From Trogon surrucura (lineage: Eukaryota > Chordata > Aves > Trogoniformes > Trogonidae): a stretch of 64,000 nucleotides of DNA. Of the stretch, positions 13,399 through 26,155 are shown one piece after another. Made by a program: the position numbers and the translations under genes. Positions within the stretch are counted from its first letter, which is position 1; the number at the start of each line of letters is the position of its first letter. The stretch spans positions 27,429,099-27,493,098 of the forward strand of contig CM036658.1 in the NCBI GenBank assembly GCA_020746105.1, in the 5' to 3' direction. The notes under the pieces are model-generated. The model was not told the DNA's origin, did no database searches, and saw only the letters and a program-made list of their open reading frames with translations.

Positions 13399-16229
13399 TT
13401 TTTTTTCCCACTCTGTTATAGAGTTTCTACAGGGTAGTCACAAGTACACAGGTCATTTATTGCCTAGTTGATCAGTTCTTGCAAACTTCAAATTTTCTAG
13501 AGGTGTCTATCTCAGGTTTGATCTGAAGAACCAAATACTCCAGCTTGTAACTGAAGGTAAAACTTAATCATAGTTTACATGTAATAAATGCTACATAATG
13601 CTAAGTACTCTAAAGAAAACCTTTATGGGTCTCTCAGTTACCTAAGATCACCAACTTTCAAATGTCTCTGTGCCTCAATTTTATAAAATGAGGATGGGAA
13701 TATCCCCTCAACTTTCAGGAACTGTGAGAAGATTTACCAATATTAGGATGGACTCGAGTATTATGAAGATGTACATCATCTGTCTTCAAAACAGCATTTT
13801 AGTATTACTTAATAATTAAAGCAAAAAAATGGGCAGGATGCAAGGAAAGAGAAATATTGAATAGCTACTCATGAGGCATGTACTATCCATACTGTCCACC
13901 TGACAAAAGGCTGAGAAAAAAGAGAACAGGACAGGTTAGCCTACAGTTAGACACTCCCTTTTAACACATTACTATGGGAAAAACGAAGAACCTATAAAAA
14001 GCAGTAAACCAAAAAAAAATTTAAAACTAACTGGTAAGAAACAACTAATTAGACCATGGTAGTTTAGTCAGTGGGATCATGTTTCTCAATTAAATTCACT
14101 TCATGTGTGATAGATGCCAACACACTTCTCAAGGTTCATATATGAGTGCTCACATTTTTCATACAAAGTTGGAATATTTCATCTAAGCTCATGTTTATCG
14201 TGCCCAGCCTTCATATCAGATCTTACAATGTCTTTCCAGTTCACATCTTTGATTGCAATGGACCTAATAAATGCAGGTTGCATTCACCTTGGGGAGAGAC
14301 AGGGCAAAATGCCAACACTATGGTAGAGATAAGGAAAGATAAAAAGTAAATTTCATTTCCTGTCAACATGTTTTTCTCTGGGTCTTTTGATCTTACCTTG
14401 TGCTGAATACTGATAACACCCTGCATTCTATTGTGTAATTATATGTGCGTTGTCCTCATTGATTGAGGGCGACAATTACAGACCACTGTGTAAGACTGAA
14501 CCACCTTATCCCTGTCTCATTTCTGCACTGAATGTGTTGGACAAACAGAGGTAGCGACACAGAAAATTCTTTTCCTTTGAATAGGTAATAGGTGCTTTAA
14601 AATTGTTATACAAAAGGCAAAGTTTGCTTGACCTTAAAATCAGAAATAAAGATGAGAAACCTCACAGAAAAGCGCAAATTTGGACAGTCTGAAAAAACAT
14701 CTTTTCTCCCCACCAACGTTCCTGCTGTTGTGGGGAACATCTATTCTCTGTGTCAGAGAAGAAGGAAAAAATAAACCAGCAGTTGTCTTTGGAAGTTAAG
14801 GTAGGAGGTTTGATATTACATAACGACGATCTACAGTTCATTGCATTGGCTAATACATGACAAACAAACCTTCTGTAGTGCAAATTAGAAAGGCAAAAGA
14901 TCCCTACCTAAGCCCATTTAAGATTCAGAGATACCTAAGTATTAACAAAGATCTTATAAAAACATAGATTGATCCAGTCTTCTTGAGACCTTGAAATATA
15001 TGATAACAAAATATAATACAATAAACATCAAATAAGCAAATTATTTTCCCTTCCTCTAAGTAGTAACTGTAATTTCAGTCTCTGATATGCTCTCTGTGGG
15101 GATGGATAAAATGTCCTGAGGAAGGCAGTCCTCTAAACCAAAAGTGAAGGAAAAACATTCAAGCATCTTCAATTACACAAGACCTTTAAATGACCTCCTC
15201 TTTACATATCACTTACTTTTCAGTGCTTTCTCATCCTGCCATCCTGAATATATGCAGAGCAAACTTTTCCTGCCAATTCACAACCCCATGCTTTAGTGAG
15301 CTTTGAGGTCAGAAGAAATTTTCCTCATAGCTAGAAAGACAAGAAGACTTCAATAACATAATCTTGCCAGCTAGAAGTTGAGTTTCAACATAAATGAGAC
15401 TGTATTGTGCCTCACAGGCAGAGCTCTGCACAAGGACTGTCCAACGAGGTCCCAACCACAGCACTCAGAGCCCTGTGCCCTAGAGAAGCACTTGCTGAAA
15501 AGCACACACACTCGCATACACACTCCCTGAAAAAACAAGGCAAAGGAGGGTCTTTTCCATCCACTCCTGCTTCTCTGTTTGCCCTCATAATTGCCAAATA
15601 TGTCTCTTTTCCAATCAAATCTTCCAGTCACTCAGTTTAGTGACTTGGTAGCAAGACACATCACTCTCAGAGAGAGGATTTCCCTCAGAACTGCGGAACA
15701 CTCATTCTCCTCAGAGGGTGTTCAACCTCCAAGAGAGTGTTTGATTTCCTATTTATTACACTCACCACCTTTACTACACTGTATTTTACTAGTTGTGCAC
15801 AGAGAAGTCAAAAAGGACTCCCACATACTATCTCGAAACATGAGATTTGATTATAAACCTAATAAAAACCTGTCCGCACCAGGAGGAACAGATGCAACCC
15901 TGCTCTCTTCGCAATCCTCTAAGTAAGGGAATGACTATGGAATTTGTGGATTTAACAGCACAAGATCCAAAACCCACCATGGATCAGCATATTCTTCAAT
16001 TTGCCTCTTTCATTCTCAGCCCAGTATGTACAAATATGCATCTGAGGCTGATTAAGAGCATCTCTGATTAAGAAGCCTACAAGGATCTTGCAGCCTTTCA
16101 TACACTCTGTCAGCTGCTTCTGTCCCCAGTACATCTTAACTGAAGATTGAACCTGATTTATAACACAGTTTCCAGTCTTGGGACTTGTTAATGCTTCCTA
16201 CTGTGTAAAGGGTTGTATACACCTGTTGT
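13399..16229. other. AT-rich unique stretch, no gene recognised
   Basis: No supported gene. Open frames on both strands between 15370 and 15640 overlap one another and translate a stretch with 'cacacactcgcatacacact' repetition. They look like chance frames in a locally less AT-rich patch. Confidence 0.45.
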
Positions 16230-16374
16230 GACAGCCTTGGAGATTTCCACACTTCTACTGGCCTATACTCTGAGCAACACGACCCAGTTTCGAGATGAGT
16301 TCCACTTTAAGAAGGAGGCTGAACTACATAACCTTCCAAGATCTCTTCCACCCTAAATTAAGCCTATGATTTTA
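16230..16374 (+). mobile_element. CR1 LINE 3' end, old and short
   Basis: The segment begins at 'ccttggagatttccacactt', the CR1 'LEIFKT' coding end. It passes through a degenerate version of 'GGTTGGACTAGATGACC', here 'ggctgaactacataacc', and 'ctcttccaccctaaatta', and ends at 'gcctatgatttta', the decayed CR1 tail. Only about 145 bp is left, typical of strong 5' truncation. The divergence points to an old copy. Confidence 0.7.
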
Positions 16375-19300
16375 TACTCCTATCTTTATAAGGTGCATCT
16401 TCTCATCTTTCCTTTGTTACAGATAGCAAAAGTTCCATTTTACTCAGGATCATCCGCTATGAGGGAAATATCCACTTATTTAATTCCAAATACAAATTGG
16501 AATTATCTACCATCTGGTTGATTCATTAATTAAAAAAAAAAATTTTAAAAAAATAAAAAAGCAATCAAATTTCTGTAATTATACCATCTGCATCTAAAAA
16601 TGAGTGATAACTGACCTGGAATTTGGCTGGAATAGTCATAGGGAAATAAAACAACCCTATCATTTTTAAGATCTCTGAAGAACTTTCTGGCTATTTGAGA
16701 TGGCACTCATGTTGAAATCAAACATACTGACAGTCATTCTTCCTACATATTACGAATAGTTGTGTAAGGAGTTATTTTGTGTTCTCAGGTACATCTGATG
16801 ATATGTAAAAGCTATTCATACACACTTCATTCTTAACTATTACATGTATTAGTATCTCTGATACAGTCAGCAATGCCCACTACTTGCCTCCAGTGATTTC
16901 TAGGCCTTCTTCGTTTGCTGAAGTTTCGTGATGGTCAGACTAAATTTTCAAGACCATCTGGTTGTTTCTTGCCTTTAGTGACATCATGTGCAATCTTCCA
17001 GCAACTCTGAGTACTACTTGATGTGGTCTCAGACAAGCTGCATCTAAACCAGTCTTTCCTGGCAACATCAAAATGGTATGTCTTCTTTTGACAAGATTTT
17101 CCTTTTTTTTTTTTTTCCATTCTTGGAAGGCAACAGTTTTCCCTGTTTTCTTTCCCTGTTTGGCAATATCCTGTCCTCTCTTCTTAGTATGAAGTTTTTT
17201 GAGAGAACTGTTATTGAGCAATTCTGCAAAGCATTTTTATTTGTTTGAGATCTGTCAAGTTTAATATTGTTAGTAGTTTTTAGTCAATTACTGAGCTGAC
17301 ACTTTACACTCCTACCATGCTGTTAATTTCAGTGATACAATTGCCTCATTTTAGAAAGGACACTCAGTAGAGATATGGAAAGTGGCACTCAGGATAAAAC
17401 TTCAGCAACAGAAGTGCTTCACAGAATAGAAAAACTTTAACTGGAAGAAAAATAATTGCCCTCTCTTCAGAAGCCAACCAGTAGAATGGGACTTTGATGT
17501 TAAAATGCAATCGATTTTCATACGTTCTCTTAATTTCAAATTAAATTTGAATCAGTATAATACCAATTTTACTGCAACATCTTCAGAATACATTTCAGGT
17601 TATTGAACTAAATTCTAATGATCAAGCAGCTCTTCCTCAAAAACTGTAACAACAAGAATTCAAATACAATAAATAGAATTAAGTAATTTTAAATATATAT
17701 ATATAGACACAAATATTAAAACTCATTAAACACTCTGAAAACTGGCATAGCTTGAAATAAGGATTCAAAATGTTGCAGTGAGTATTCTTATTTTCAGGAA
17801 CACTATAGCTGATATTAAAAGGAAGGGGGGGGTACTATCTTACATTTTAAATGTAGAAGGATCTAAAAGATCATGTGTTTACTTGTTTCGAGTACAATAG
17901 TAAAAGACCATCTTTTTCTATTTCAGAAACACAATCAAAGTCCACTTAACTTAAATGCTGCTCATGATGTTATACAAAGAATCAAATCTCATGACTGTGA
18001 GCTTTCTCAGTCATTAAACAGGAAAGCAAAGGTGGTGAATTTTAAGCATCATCCTCCAACATTTCAACTCAATTTTTCTCAGGCAAACTGTATTTTCATG
18101 AAGACTAATGCATTCTCCTTTCCTCTCAATGTGTGGGGTCTCTGTGAGGTTGCGGTAAGCTTAAGCTTGGTACTACTTTTACTCTACTATACTCAACAGA
18201 CCCAGACCTAACAGTATTCCAGGGGAGAGAAGAGCATAACCAAAGGTGTAAGGAAAAAGGACTTACTCAGCACCTCTACAGTCTTGCTTCAAAAGCTCCA
18301 TCTTCCCACATCGATTACATTCTCAATCCCTGGACAAACACTACTCAATCCCTGCATTCCCTCCCTGATCGGCCATCACTGAGGAGGCAGAGATCTTGAA
18401 ACAGAGTTGGGGTCCTCCTGTCATGAGAAGGAAGGAAGAGACCAGGTCAGGAAATCTAGGAACTGCCCCTGAATTCACTGTCAGCTTCTGCTGCCAGCAA
18501 TGGGACAGAAAGAGGAATTGTTGTGTCTTTGCTCATGCAGATATTCACCACCATGCTCCTTGACATCCAAACTATAAAATTGTCAGCAGACATCAACTGT
18601 TAAGACAGCACAGGCTGGTCTTCCCCTTCTCTTTCAGCACAGACCAAGCAGACGTCAGGACCATGCCTGGTCCAGGAAACCTTTAGCCATAGATAACTGC
18701 CTATCTCAACTGCAGCTAAAGCTGTTCCTGTACAATCTCCATATTTAGTGGCTTTCTCTCCACTTCCAAATTAAAATTAAATTAAGTATAATAGAATTGT
18801 CAAAAAAAAACAGACATAAGACTCTAAGCTCACATATGAAAACAAGCCTTGAATATAAACTTGAAAAAAAAAAAATATTCAAGTGACCTTCGTGTATCAT
18901 ACTGTTGTGGGTTTTTCCTTCTCAGTAGATACTCTTTACAACAATGTGAGACTGCTTAGCACATTAATGGATTGCTGCTTTTTAAACCAGGAAGCACATT
19001 AGTTTTAATAGGTTAACAATTAACCTTGAAGAACATTTCATGCTTCCAAGCCTAGACAAATTAATGTCTGCTCTTGCTTTTGATGAAAATATATATACAA
19101 TGTCATTCTTCTGACATAAAGGTTTCTCCCAAATCAAGGATTCAAACTCTTGTTGTCGTACTTTACTGTATTTGAAAGCAGAAGTTAAGTACACAAAAAT
19201 ATAGAAATTTTCATACATGTGAAGACTGCTAGGTATAAAAAATTTTGTCTGAATGAGACTTCAGTTCTGAAGGACGAAAATTGTACAGCTGACACCACTT

Positions 19301-20249
19301 GGCACATCCCAGCTCTTAAGATTCTATTCTTAGCTGAATTCCGGTCCTTCTTTTGAAAACTTCCTTTAGAGCAATCTGAGCTTCTCAGTTTGGATGGAAA
19401 TGAACTGTATACAGGTTTTTGTTATGGTAGAGAGGTTTGGATCTGAGCTTCTTAATTACCAGAAATGGGTCTCCATGGTGACATTTAGATGGGATTGCAT
19501 CCAAATTTCAGTCTTTCTAGATTTTATTTATTATTATTATTGTGTTAACAAGAAGTCCACATTATATCTCCGTAACTGTGGCATGTTGAACAGAAGACAG
19601 TCCGTTACACAGATTTTAATTTTTTTCTGAAGTACAGCTCCATATGCACTAAAATTTCTTATTCCTAAATTTACCTTTCAGCTTCCAGAAGTTAAATTTT
19701 TTTGTCCTTTTCTGACCCGTTAAAAATTGTTCTCCATCATCCTGAGATCATCAATCTTACAGACAACATGACTGTTTCATGACAACAGTTTTAGTACATA
19801 TTACATTATTCTCACAGTACTAAATTTTGTATAAGTAATTAATTTATTTCATTTAGCTTGTCTTCTATTATACATAGGCCCCAGTTTTCTGAGAGCTGTT
19901 TAGGGTAAGAGTTAAACCCAACCACGTGACATCTATGTTATGAACTTGGAATGCAAGACCTTTTAAAAAAAATATCCCAGAAGCATTTTACATATGAGAC
20001 CATAGTTACAAAATCTTGACAAAATAAAGTAGGGAACAAGTTCTCTCTCCTACAACCATTTAATCGTATTTTACTCAATTTTTTCTCCTTCATGCATCCC
20101 TCCTTCCATCACACTACAGAAACAAGTGCAGGCCTTCTTGTGCTGACTTAACATGTTGTCATTCTCTTTTTGGGAAGTCTATTATCCAGAAAACAAACAG
20201 ATAATAGACTTCATCACACTGTTGCCTTTTGACTTTCTTCCCAGTGGAT
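16375..20249. other. AT-rich unique stretch with A/T runs, no gene recognised
   Basis: No supported gene. It includes A/T low-complexity runs at about 16531-16560, 17102-17117 and 18865-18880, a short (TA)n at about 17692-17705, and a G run at about 17824. A splice-flanked open segment at 17927-18154 is listed as a finding only. A 13-bp perfect inverted repeat at 20174-20212 is listed separately. Confidence 0.45.
20174..20212. repeat. Perfect 13-bp inverted repeat with 13-nt spacer
   Basis: The left arm 'gaagtctattatc' (20174-20186) is exactly complementary to the right arm 'gataatagacttc' (20200-20212); the spacer is 13 A-rich bases. A transcript would form a stable hairpin. It ends about 40 bases before the adjoining CR1 begins. 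It could be a chance palindrome, a small hairpin RNA or a remnant of a transposon end. Nothing else identifies it. Confidence 0.85.
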
Positions 20250-21270
20250 TCTTGAATGAAGAAGTCAGAGAGTTGTAATCAATGGGGCAGAGTCTAGCTG
20301 GAGGCTTGTGTCTAGTGGGGTCCCTCAGGGGTCAGTACTGGGGCCAGTGCTGTTCAATATATTCATCAATGACCTGGATGAGGGATTAGAGAGTGTTGTC
20401 AGCAAGTTTGCTGATGACACAAAACTGGGAGGAGTGGCTGACACACCAGAAGGCTTTGCAGTCATTCAGAGAGACCTGGACAGGCTGGAGGGCTAGGAGG
20501 GGGGAAATCTTATGAAATACAACAAGTGTAATGTGCCAGTATAGGTTGGGGACGGACCTGCTGGAGAGCAGCACAGGGGAAAGGGATCTGGGGGTTCTGG
20601 TGGGCAGCAGAATGACCATGGGCCAGCAATGTGCCCTCGTGGCCAAGAAGGCCAATGGCATCCTGGGGTGTATTAGAAGGGGAGTAGCAAGTAAGTCGAA
20701 AGAGGTCCTCCTGCCCCTCTACTCTGCCCTGGTGAGGCCACATCTGGAATATTGTGTCCAGTTCTGGGCCCCTCAGTTCAAGAAGGACAGGGAGCTGCTG
20801 GAGAGAGTCCAACGCAGAGCCACAAAGATGATGAAGGGGGTGGAACATCTGCCTTGCGAGGAAAGGCTGAAGGAGCTGGGTCTCTTTAGTTTGGAGAAGA
20901 GGAGGCTGAGGGGTGACCTCATTAATGTTTATAAATATGTCAAGGGGGAGTGTCAGGAGGACAGAACCAGGCTCTTTTCAATATGTCCAATGACAGGACA
21001 AGGGGCAAAGGGTACAAGCTGGAACATAAGAGGTTCCCCAAAAATATTAGGGAAAACTTTTTCACTGTTAGAGTGCAAGAACACTGAAACAGGCTCCCCA
21101 GGGAGGTTGTGGAGTCTTCTTCTCTGGAGACATTCAAAACCTGCCTGGATGCATTCCTGTGCAATCTACTGTAGGTGATCCTGCTCTGGCAGGGGGTTGG
21201 ACTAGATGATCTTCTGAGGTCCCTTCCAACCCCTAACATTCCCTGATTCTGTGACCCTGTGATTCTGTGA
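20250..21270 (+). mobile_element. CR1 LINE, about 1.0 kb, relatively well preserved 3' part
   Basis: 5'-truncated sense CR1 starting inside the reverse-transcriptase domain. A frame from 20308 reads '[13 protein letters not shown]', then '[11 protein letters not shown]' with the catalytic FADD at about 20407-20418. A second frame (20531-21178, 215 codons) carries the C-terminal flank: '[11 protein letters not shown]', '[20 protein letters not shown]', '[16 protein letters not shown]', '[10 protein letters not shown]', '[20 protein letters not shown]'. The two frames are separated by a stop and a deletion of about 45 bases around 20500-20540, and a further frameshift lies near 20975, so the copy is dead. 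It ends in the CR1 tail 'ccctgtgattctgtga'. Moderate divergence suggests an intermediate to young avian copy. Confidence 0.95.
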
Positions 21271-24200
21271 ATCTTCAATCTATGTTTCCTTCTAAACTCC
21301 ACTGACAGAAATATTTTGTAGTTAAAAACATACCTTCATTCTTTATCATACATTAAGTTCCAAATCAACTAAAGTCAGGGATGAAGCCTCAGGCACGGAA
21401 AACTCTTCATACATCCCTAAAATTCAAGCAAATTCAGATCTTAGTTTTGCTTTGAACTCTTAAGCCAACTTCTGTAAAAAGTTTGACTCCAAATACAGTT
21501 TCTAGACATTTACAAATATACAAATGCACATAACGACAGAGTAAAGTCACTTTCATCCTAGACTAGAAAGGAAAGATGAATATTCTTAATCTTTCTTCAT
21601 AAGGAACAGTTTTTAAAAGTTCTTATGAAATTCCATCTGAAAACATAATGTACAGTGAACTGATTCCTAAGACGTGCCCTCCTTTCCCTATTGACTACAG
21701 TGAGAGGCCAAGAAAACCAAGTTCTTTTGGATATCCGGAGACCAGAGCAGTCTCCAGCATGGGAAGCAATACAGGGAAAATTAGGGAATTCCTCTTGAGC
21801 TAGCAAAGATAATCTGTTATAGAGAAGGAAGGCAGTGCTAGCCCATAGGAGCCCACCTGCCTCTTCAAAGCTGTACCTGATATTCCTGATGTCCCTGATG
21901 TCCTGATGTCATTAGACCAATGTATAAATATGGGTTCAACGGTAATAGGGGATATGGAATTCACATGGAGATAGGCTGAGGACACTAAGAATGTGTTTCT
22001 CCTCGAGAAGAGGATGTTTATAACCCACATGGATGTGCTTCGCAGATCCTTTCCTTGTCTGCAGCTCAGAGAACAAGAATCTGTTGCAGCCCTATCAAAA
22101 TGATTTTGCTTAAGGAAAAGCAAGTCCTTTTAGCTTTGAATATTCCCCAGTTCATTTCCCAGTGCGTTAATCAAGATGGTGGCTATCACAGCGGCAGAAT
22201 CTTCAGTTTCAACCTGCAGCACCAACAACATGGATCCCTTTGTCAAAGGAGCCTTCTTTAGGTGTCCTCTCCTGCACTCATCCAGCTCCCAAAATAATCA
22301 ATTTTCAAAATTTTCAATGAGGGAAGTGCAAATCACCACTGCTTTTATCCTAACACAGTTATAAGCCTTCAGGCAGCTTCCCAGAAACTGCATTGCAGCG
22401 ATGCTCACTCATCAGTTTGCAGTACACATGGATAGGTGTGATGAGAAAGGGTTGTGACTTTTCATTGAGATGCCAATCTCACAGTGCTGAGGAACCCAAA
22501 AAGGCACTTCTCTCACCCACTACTGCTCTCACACCACATATTTCTTCTGACATGAAATTCCCACTTTCCAGTCACTGCAGCTTGCTTTACACAACACCCA
22601 CCCACCAGCCTCTACCAGATCTTGATCTCTGTAGCCATAAAGCCACTTTCAACATAATAAGGCACAGAGAAAAGCTATCTGGGACTCATTCCATCATGCT
22701 GGATCTACAATGAAAAAGGTCAACAGAGACTTATCACCACCAATTAGCAGTAAATAACTGAATTAAAAAAAAAAAAAAAAAAAACAAGAATATTAAGACA
22801 AAGCCAGTAAGCTGAAAAATCATTTTTTCATTGCACTGATAAAGAATTTATCAGAATGAAAAAAAAATGAAAGACAATAAACTTATGGGGCAGAAATTAG
22901 AGGCCCTTATCCAGGAAAGCTTCATAGACTCTTGCCATGTGGGCAAAGCAGGTGTTTGTAGAGGTCCTGACTGCTGTCACTCTTCAAGTTCATCAGTCAA
23001 TAACTGATGACAATCAAGTTAATAACAGTTAAGTCTCCTTAACTGATCTCAAAACTCAAAAATAATTACTTGGTACCTCTTAGAGAAAGCACAGGATATG
23101 TTGTACTGTGCAAGACACCACATTCAACAGCAGCATCTTTCAGCCATTTCTGGAAAAAAAGAAAAAAAGTCCTTTGAATAAGCTGCTCTACAGACATTAA
23201 TATTTTACCAGTAGATTTTAACAAATTCATTTATCTTCTTTTCTTGAGGGAACACCATTTTGCGGGAAAGAGGATCCTGTGAAATGTTTAACAAGAAGCT
23301 TGTGTGCTGGAGGAAATGTTCATTTTGCCCTTGGAGACCTGAAGCAGAGCTATTTCATGATAAAATTTAAAGCAAGCGCATAAAAGACAAAGGGCACTTA
23401 GCCATTAAGGGTCAAAGTCTCCAGTCTTACACAGATATTTCAAAATTCTTTGCAAGATTGTAACTTGAAAATGCATTTTTCAAATCCAAATAAATGTGTG
23501 TGAGTGGAACCTTGCTGAATAAACAATATTTGCTTTGAAGAAATGAGAGAAAATGTCACTACACCAAGTGAAAGCACCTAGATGCAGGGGCGAGTGGAGC
23601 ACGAGAGTATAGGGATGTTTCCTGAGGACAGTAAGTTTAAAAATGACACATTATCTGTTGTTGAAATGCCAGTTTCTGGCTGGAACAGAGTATGGAGAAA
23701 GTACATGCTCCAACCACAGCCTTTCAGCCCAGCTTGGAGTAGATCACAGAAAAATAAACCACTGTGCTCTAAGTGTTTGTTTCAGTATTGAGGAAAATGT
23801 TGACATGTTACTGAAGTATTACCTCGTTAATATGCAACTAATTCATTCTTACAACATCTCTGTATTATTAATTTAATTTAAAGGAAGATGAAATAGACAT
23901 AGATTAGCATAAATAATTTGCCAAAGTGACATAAGGCCAGTGACAAAGCCAGCATTAGACTTCCTAGTAGTTCTAGGTTCAATACATTCAGGATATCAGA
24001 CAAAAAAATTGTTAAAACATTTGCCTCTTTCATTAGTTCACCTAGGTACTATTCAAGTAATATAAGACATTAAGCCTTATATTCTATACAGTCTTTGGAA
24101 AAACAATAGTCATAAACATGTATTACCAAAAATTCACAGTCACGGTGAAATTTGAAGCAGTAAGAACAGTTTGCCCTTGGAATAAAAGCAATTTGCAGTA

Positions 24201-24553
24201 CTGCAGCCTTTTTAGAGGTTTTTTTGGTATAAAAAGTACATGGCTCAGTATATTGCCATATAACCAAGGAGCAATTATAAGTCAGAATTTTCATACCAGA
24301 GTTTTGTTGCCATCACAGCACTTGCAAATTAGTTGTCCTACCAGAAGTTTCCACAAAGGAATTTCTGCCATGGAATCAGGGGGCATCCAGGTTTTCTGCA
24401 AGCAACATGTAATGCTGGAGCACAGAGGGTTACAATAAATCAAGAAATTACACCTCACTCAGCCATCTCCCCATCAGGCCTTCTGCATCTATGACTCCCG
24501 TAGGACAAATAAATGCCACACAGACTTCCCCCGCTGAGAGACAAGCAGAATTT
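21271..24553. other. Unique stretch, no gene recognised
   Basis: No supported gene. A short run of 'cctgatgt'-like units lies at about 21876-21909. A poly-A run of about 20 bases lies at about 22765-22784, and smaller A runs at about 22859 and 23155. Open frames of 60-106 codons on both strands show no recognisable domain. Confidence 0.45.
21876..21909 (+). repeat. Short tandem repeat, unit about 8-9 bp (cctgatgt)
   Basis: Four imperfect copies: cctgatatt, cctgatgtc, cctgatgt, cctgatgtc. A local slippage product with no sign of function. Confidence 0.75.
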
Positions 24554-24554
24554 G

Positions 24555-24874
24555 AAGTCCCTCAAGGGTCAGTACTGGGACCAGTATTATTCAATATATT
24601 CATCAATGACTTGGATGAGGGACTAGAGAGTACTATCAGCAAGTTTGCTGATGACACCAAGCTGGGAATGGGCTGAAACTGGAACATAAGAGGTTCCGCT
24701 TAAACTCGAGAAGAAACTCCTCAGTGAGGGTGACGGAGCACTGGAACAGGCTGCCCAGGGAGGTTGTAGAGTTTCCTTCTCTGGAGACATTCAAGACATT
24801 CAAGTGGATTGGACTTGATGATCTTTCGAGGTCCCTTCCAATCCCTAACATTCTGTGATTCTGTGATTCTGTGA
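24555..24874 (+). mobile_element. CR1 LINE with about 600-bp internal deletion
   Basis: The left part encodes '[13 protein letters not shown]' and '[10 protein letters not shown]', then at about 24664-24676 the sequence jumps directly to the 3' end ('ctggaacataagaggttccg'). Compared with the copy at 20250-21270, the bases equivalent to about 20420-21014 are absent, so about 600 bases were lost. A second, smaller loss lies near 24800: 'cattcaagac' is repeated and the sequence then joins the 'ggattggacttgatgatctt' segment. It ends in three copies of the 'attctgtg' unit. The 3' part is very close to the antisense copy at 46963-47466, so both belong to one young subfamily. Confidence 0.92.
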
Positions 24875-26155
24875 ATTTCAGAAGTTCAGAAAGTGACTAT
24901 GGCATCACCAGCATTTTACACAGAAACATGGGAAAAGGATCCTAACAAAAATAAAAACAAAACTTCAACCTTCAAAGCTGTCAGGGCAAGGAAAATTTGC
25001 AGGTGTGAACAAAGTGGGGCAATCAACGCACACTGGATAACTATGCAGGAGTACGCCAAGTGCAAGTTCCACGGCATCCCAGTACACCTGAAGACTTTCA
25101 CCATCCTAGCTACTCTATACGATGGGATTGGGAACAAAAAATAGGCCAGGGTCAGGGGGGCTCTCCTGGGTCAGTTCTTGTTGCCAACCCATGATTAAGC
25201 AGCTCTCACGGCTGCCAATGTTATTGAGCTATTGGGGTACACCTCCATGGAGGGGCAAAGAGTGGGAAACAGCACAGCCCGGTGCCAAAAAGGGCCCTGC
25301 TGTTCCTGGCAGATCGCTGGATGAAGGCACGAGGGAGGGGAACAGTGGGTACACATGCCTCAGCAGTTAGCAAAACACCCTGGGCTTTCCCTCCCCAAAG
25401 GGGCTGGAAGAGACCCTTCTCGGGAGCCACAACAGCATCTGTTGGGATACACTCCATAATGCTCCTAGTGCACACATAAGCCATATGTGCTGTGACTGTT
25501 TTTGGAGCCCAGTGCTTAATAGTCAGTGATCGCTCATGCCACATTTGTCAATGGCTACATTTGTGGGTTTAATTGTCCTCTCTCTACAAAGCAAGGCTGG
25601 CTTCCCCACCTGTCATGAACTAGTATTGTCAAGCAGAAGGTTTTTGTTTTCCCTGCATATTTTTAAGTGAAAAATTGCAAGTGTCATATACAGATAGGTT
25701 AATATTTAAACTTTCCTGTTCATTTCTAGAGCAGCACACTGATTCTGCATTCATATGGGTATGTAACATAAAATAGAACAGCAACTGATATTCAATTATA
25801 AGCAGAGCTAATGAGAAGTGCTATTTTCTTCCCTCTGCTGAAGGTGTATTTACATAGTGTATTCTGTGAAACTCAACCCTCTCAGACTTTGAGCTATTCT
25901 GTTCAAACCATTCAAAAGCTACTTGACTACACTCAGTAGAGCAATGAGCCTGAGTCATGAGCCCTACTTGAGAGGCAGGACATAATTGTTCAGACGCAAC
26001 ACACTATGTTTTTTTTGTTTGCCTCAGCATGCTAGACGAGCAGTTTGGTGTCTGGTCGGGTTGAGGTATATGGGAACTTCTACAAGAGGCTTCCTTTATC
26101 AACTACCAGAACTAACGAACTGCAGAGCAGTTAATTAAAGAATAAAAGGTGGGGA
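24875..26155. other. Unassigned stretch before the LTR, possible internal retroviral remnant
   Basis: 24900-25550 is less AT-rich than its surroundings and has overlapping open frames of 60-107 codons on both strands, none recognisable. The last bases, about 26144-26155, form a purine tract directly before the LTR start. A polypurine tract is normally internal to a retrovirus, so some of this stretch may be old internal sequence. I see no motif that proves it. Confidence 0.3.

Noticed and set aside
16940-17221. Lysine-rich minus-strand frames resembling a ribosomal-protein retrocopy
   Set aside because: The lysine block comes from a poly-T run. The rest does not match any ribosomal protein I can recognise, and no poly-A tail or target duplication was seen.
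20531-21178. 215-codon frame as a possible host gene
   Set aside because: It is the C-terminal flank of CR1 ORF2 and belongs to the LINE copy.
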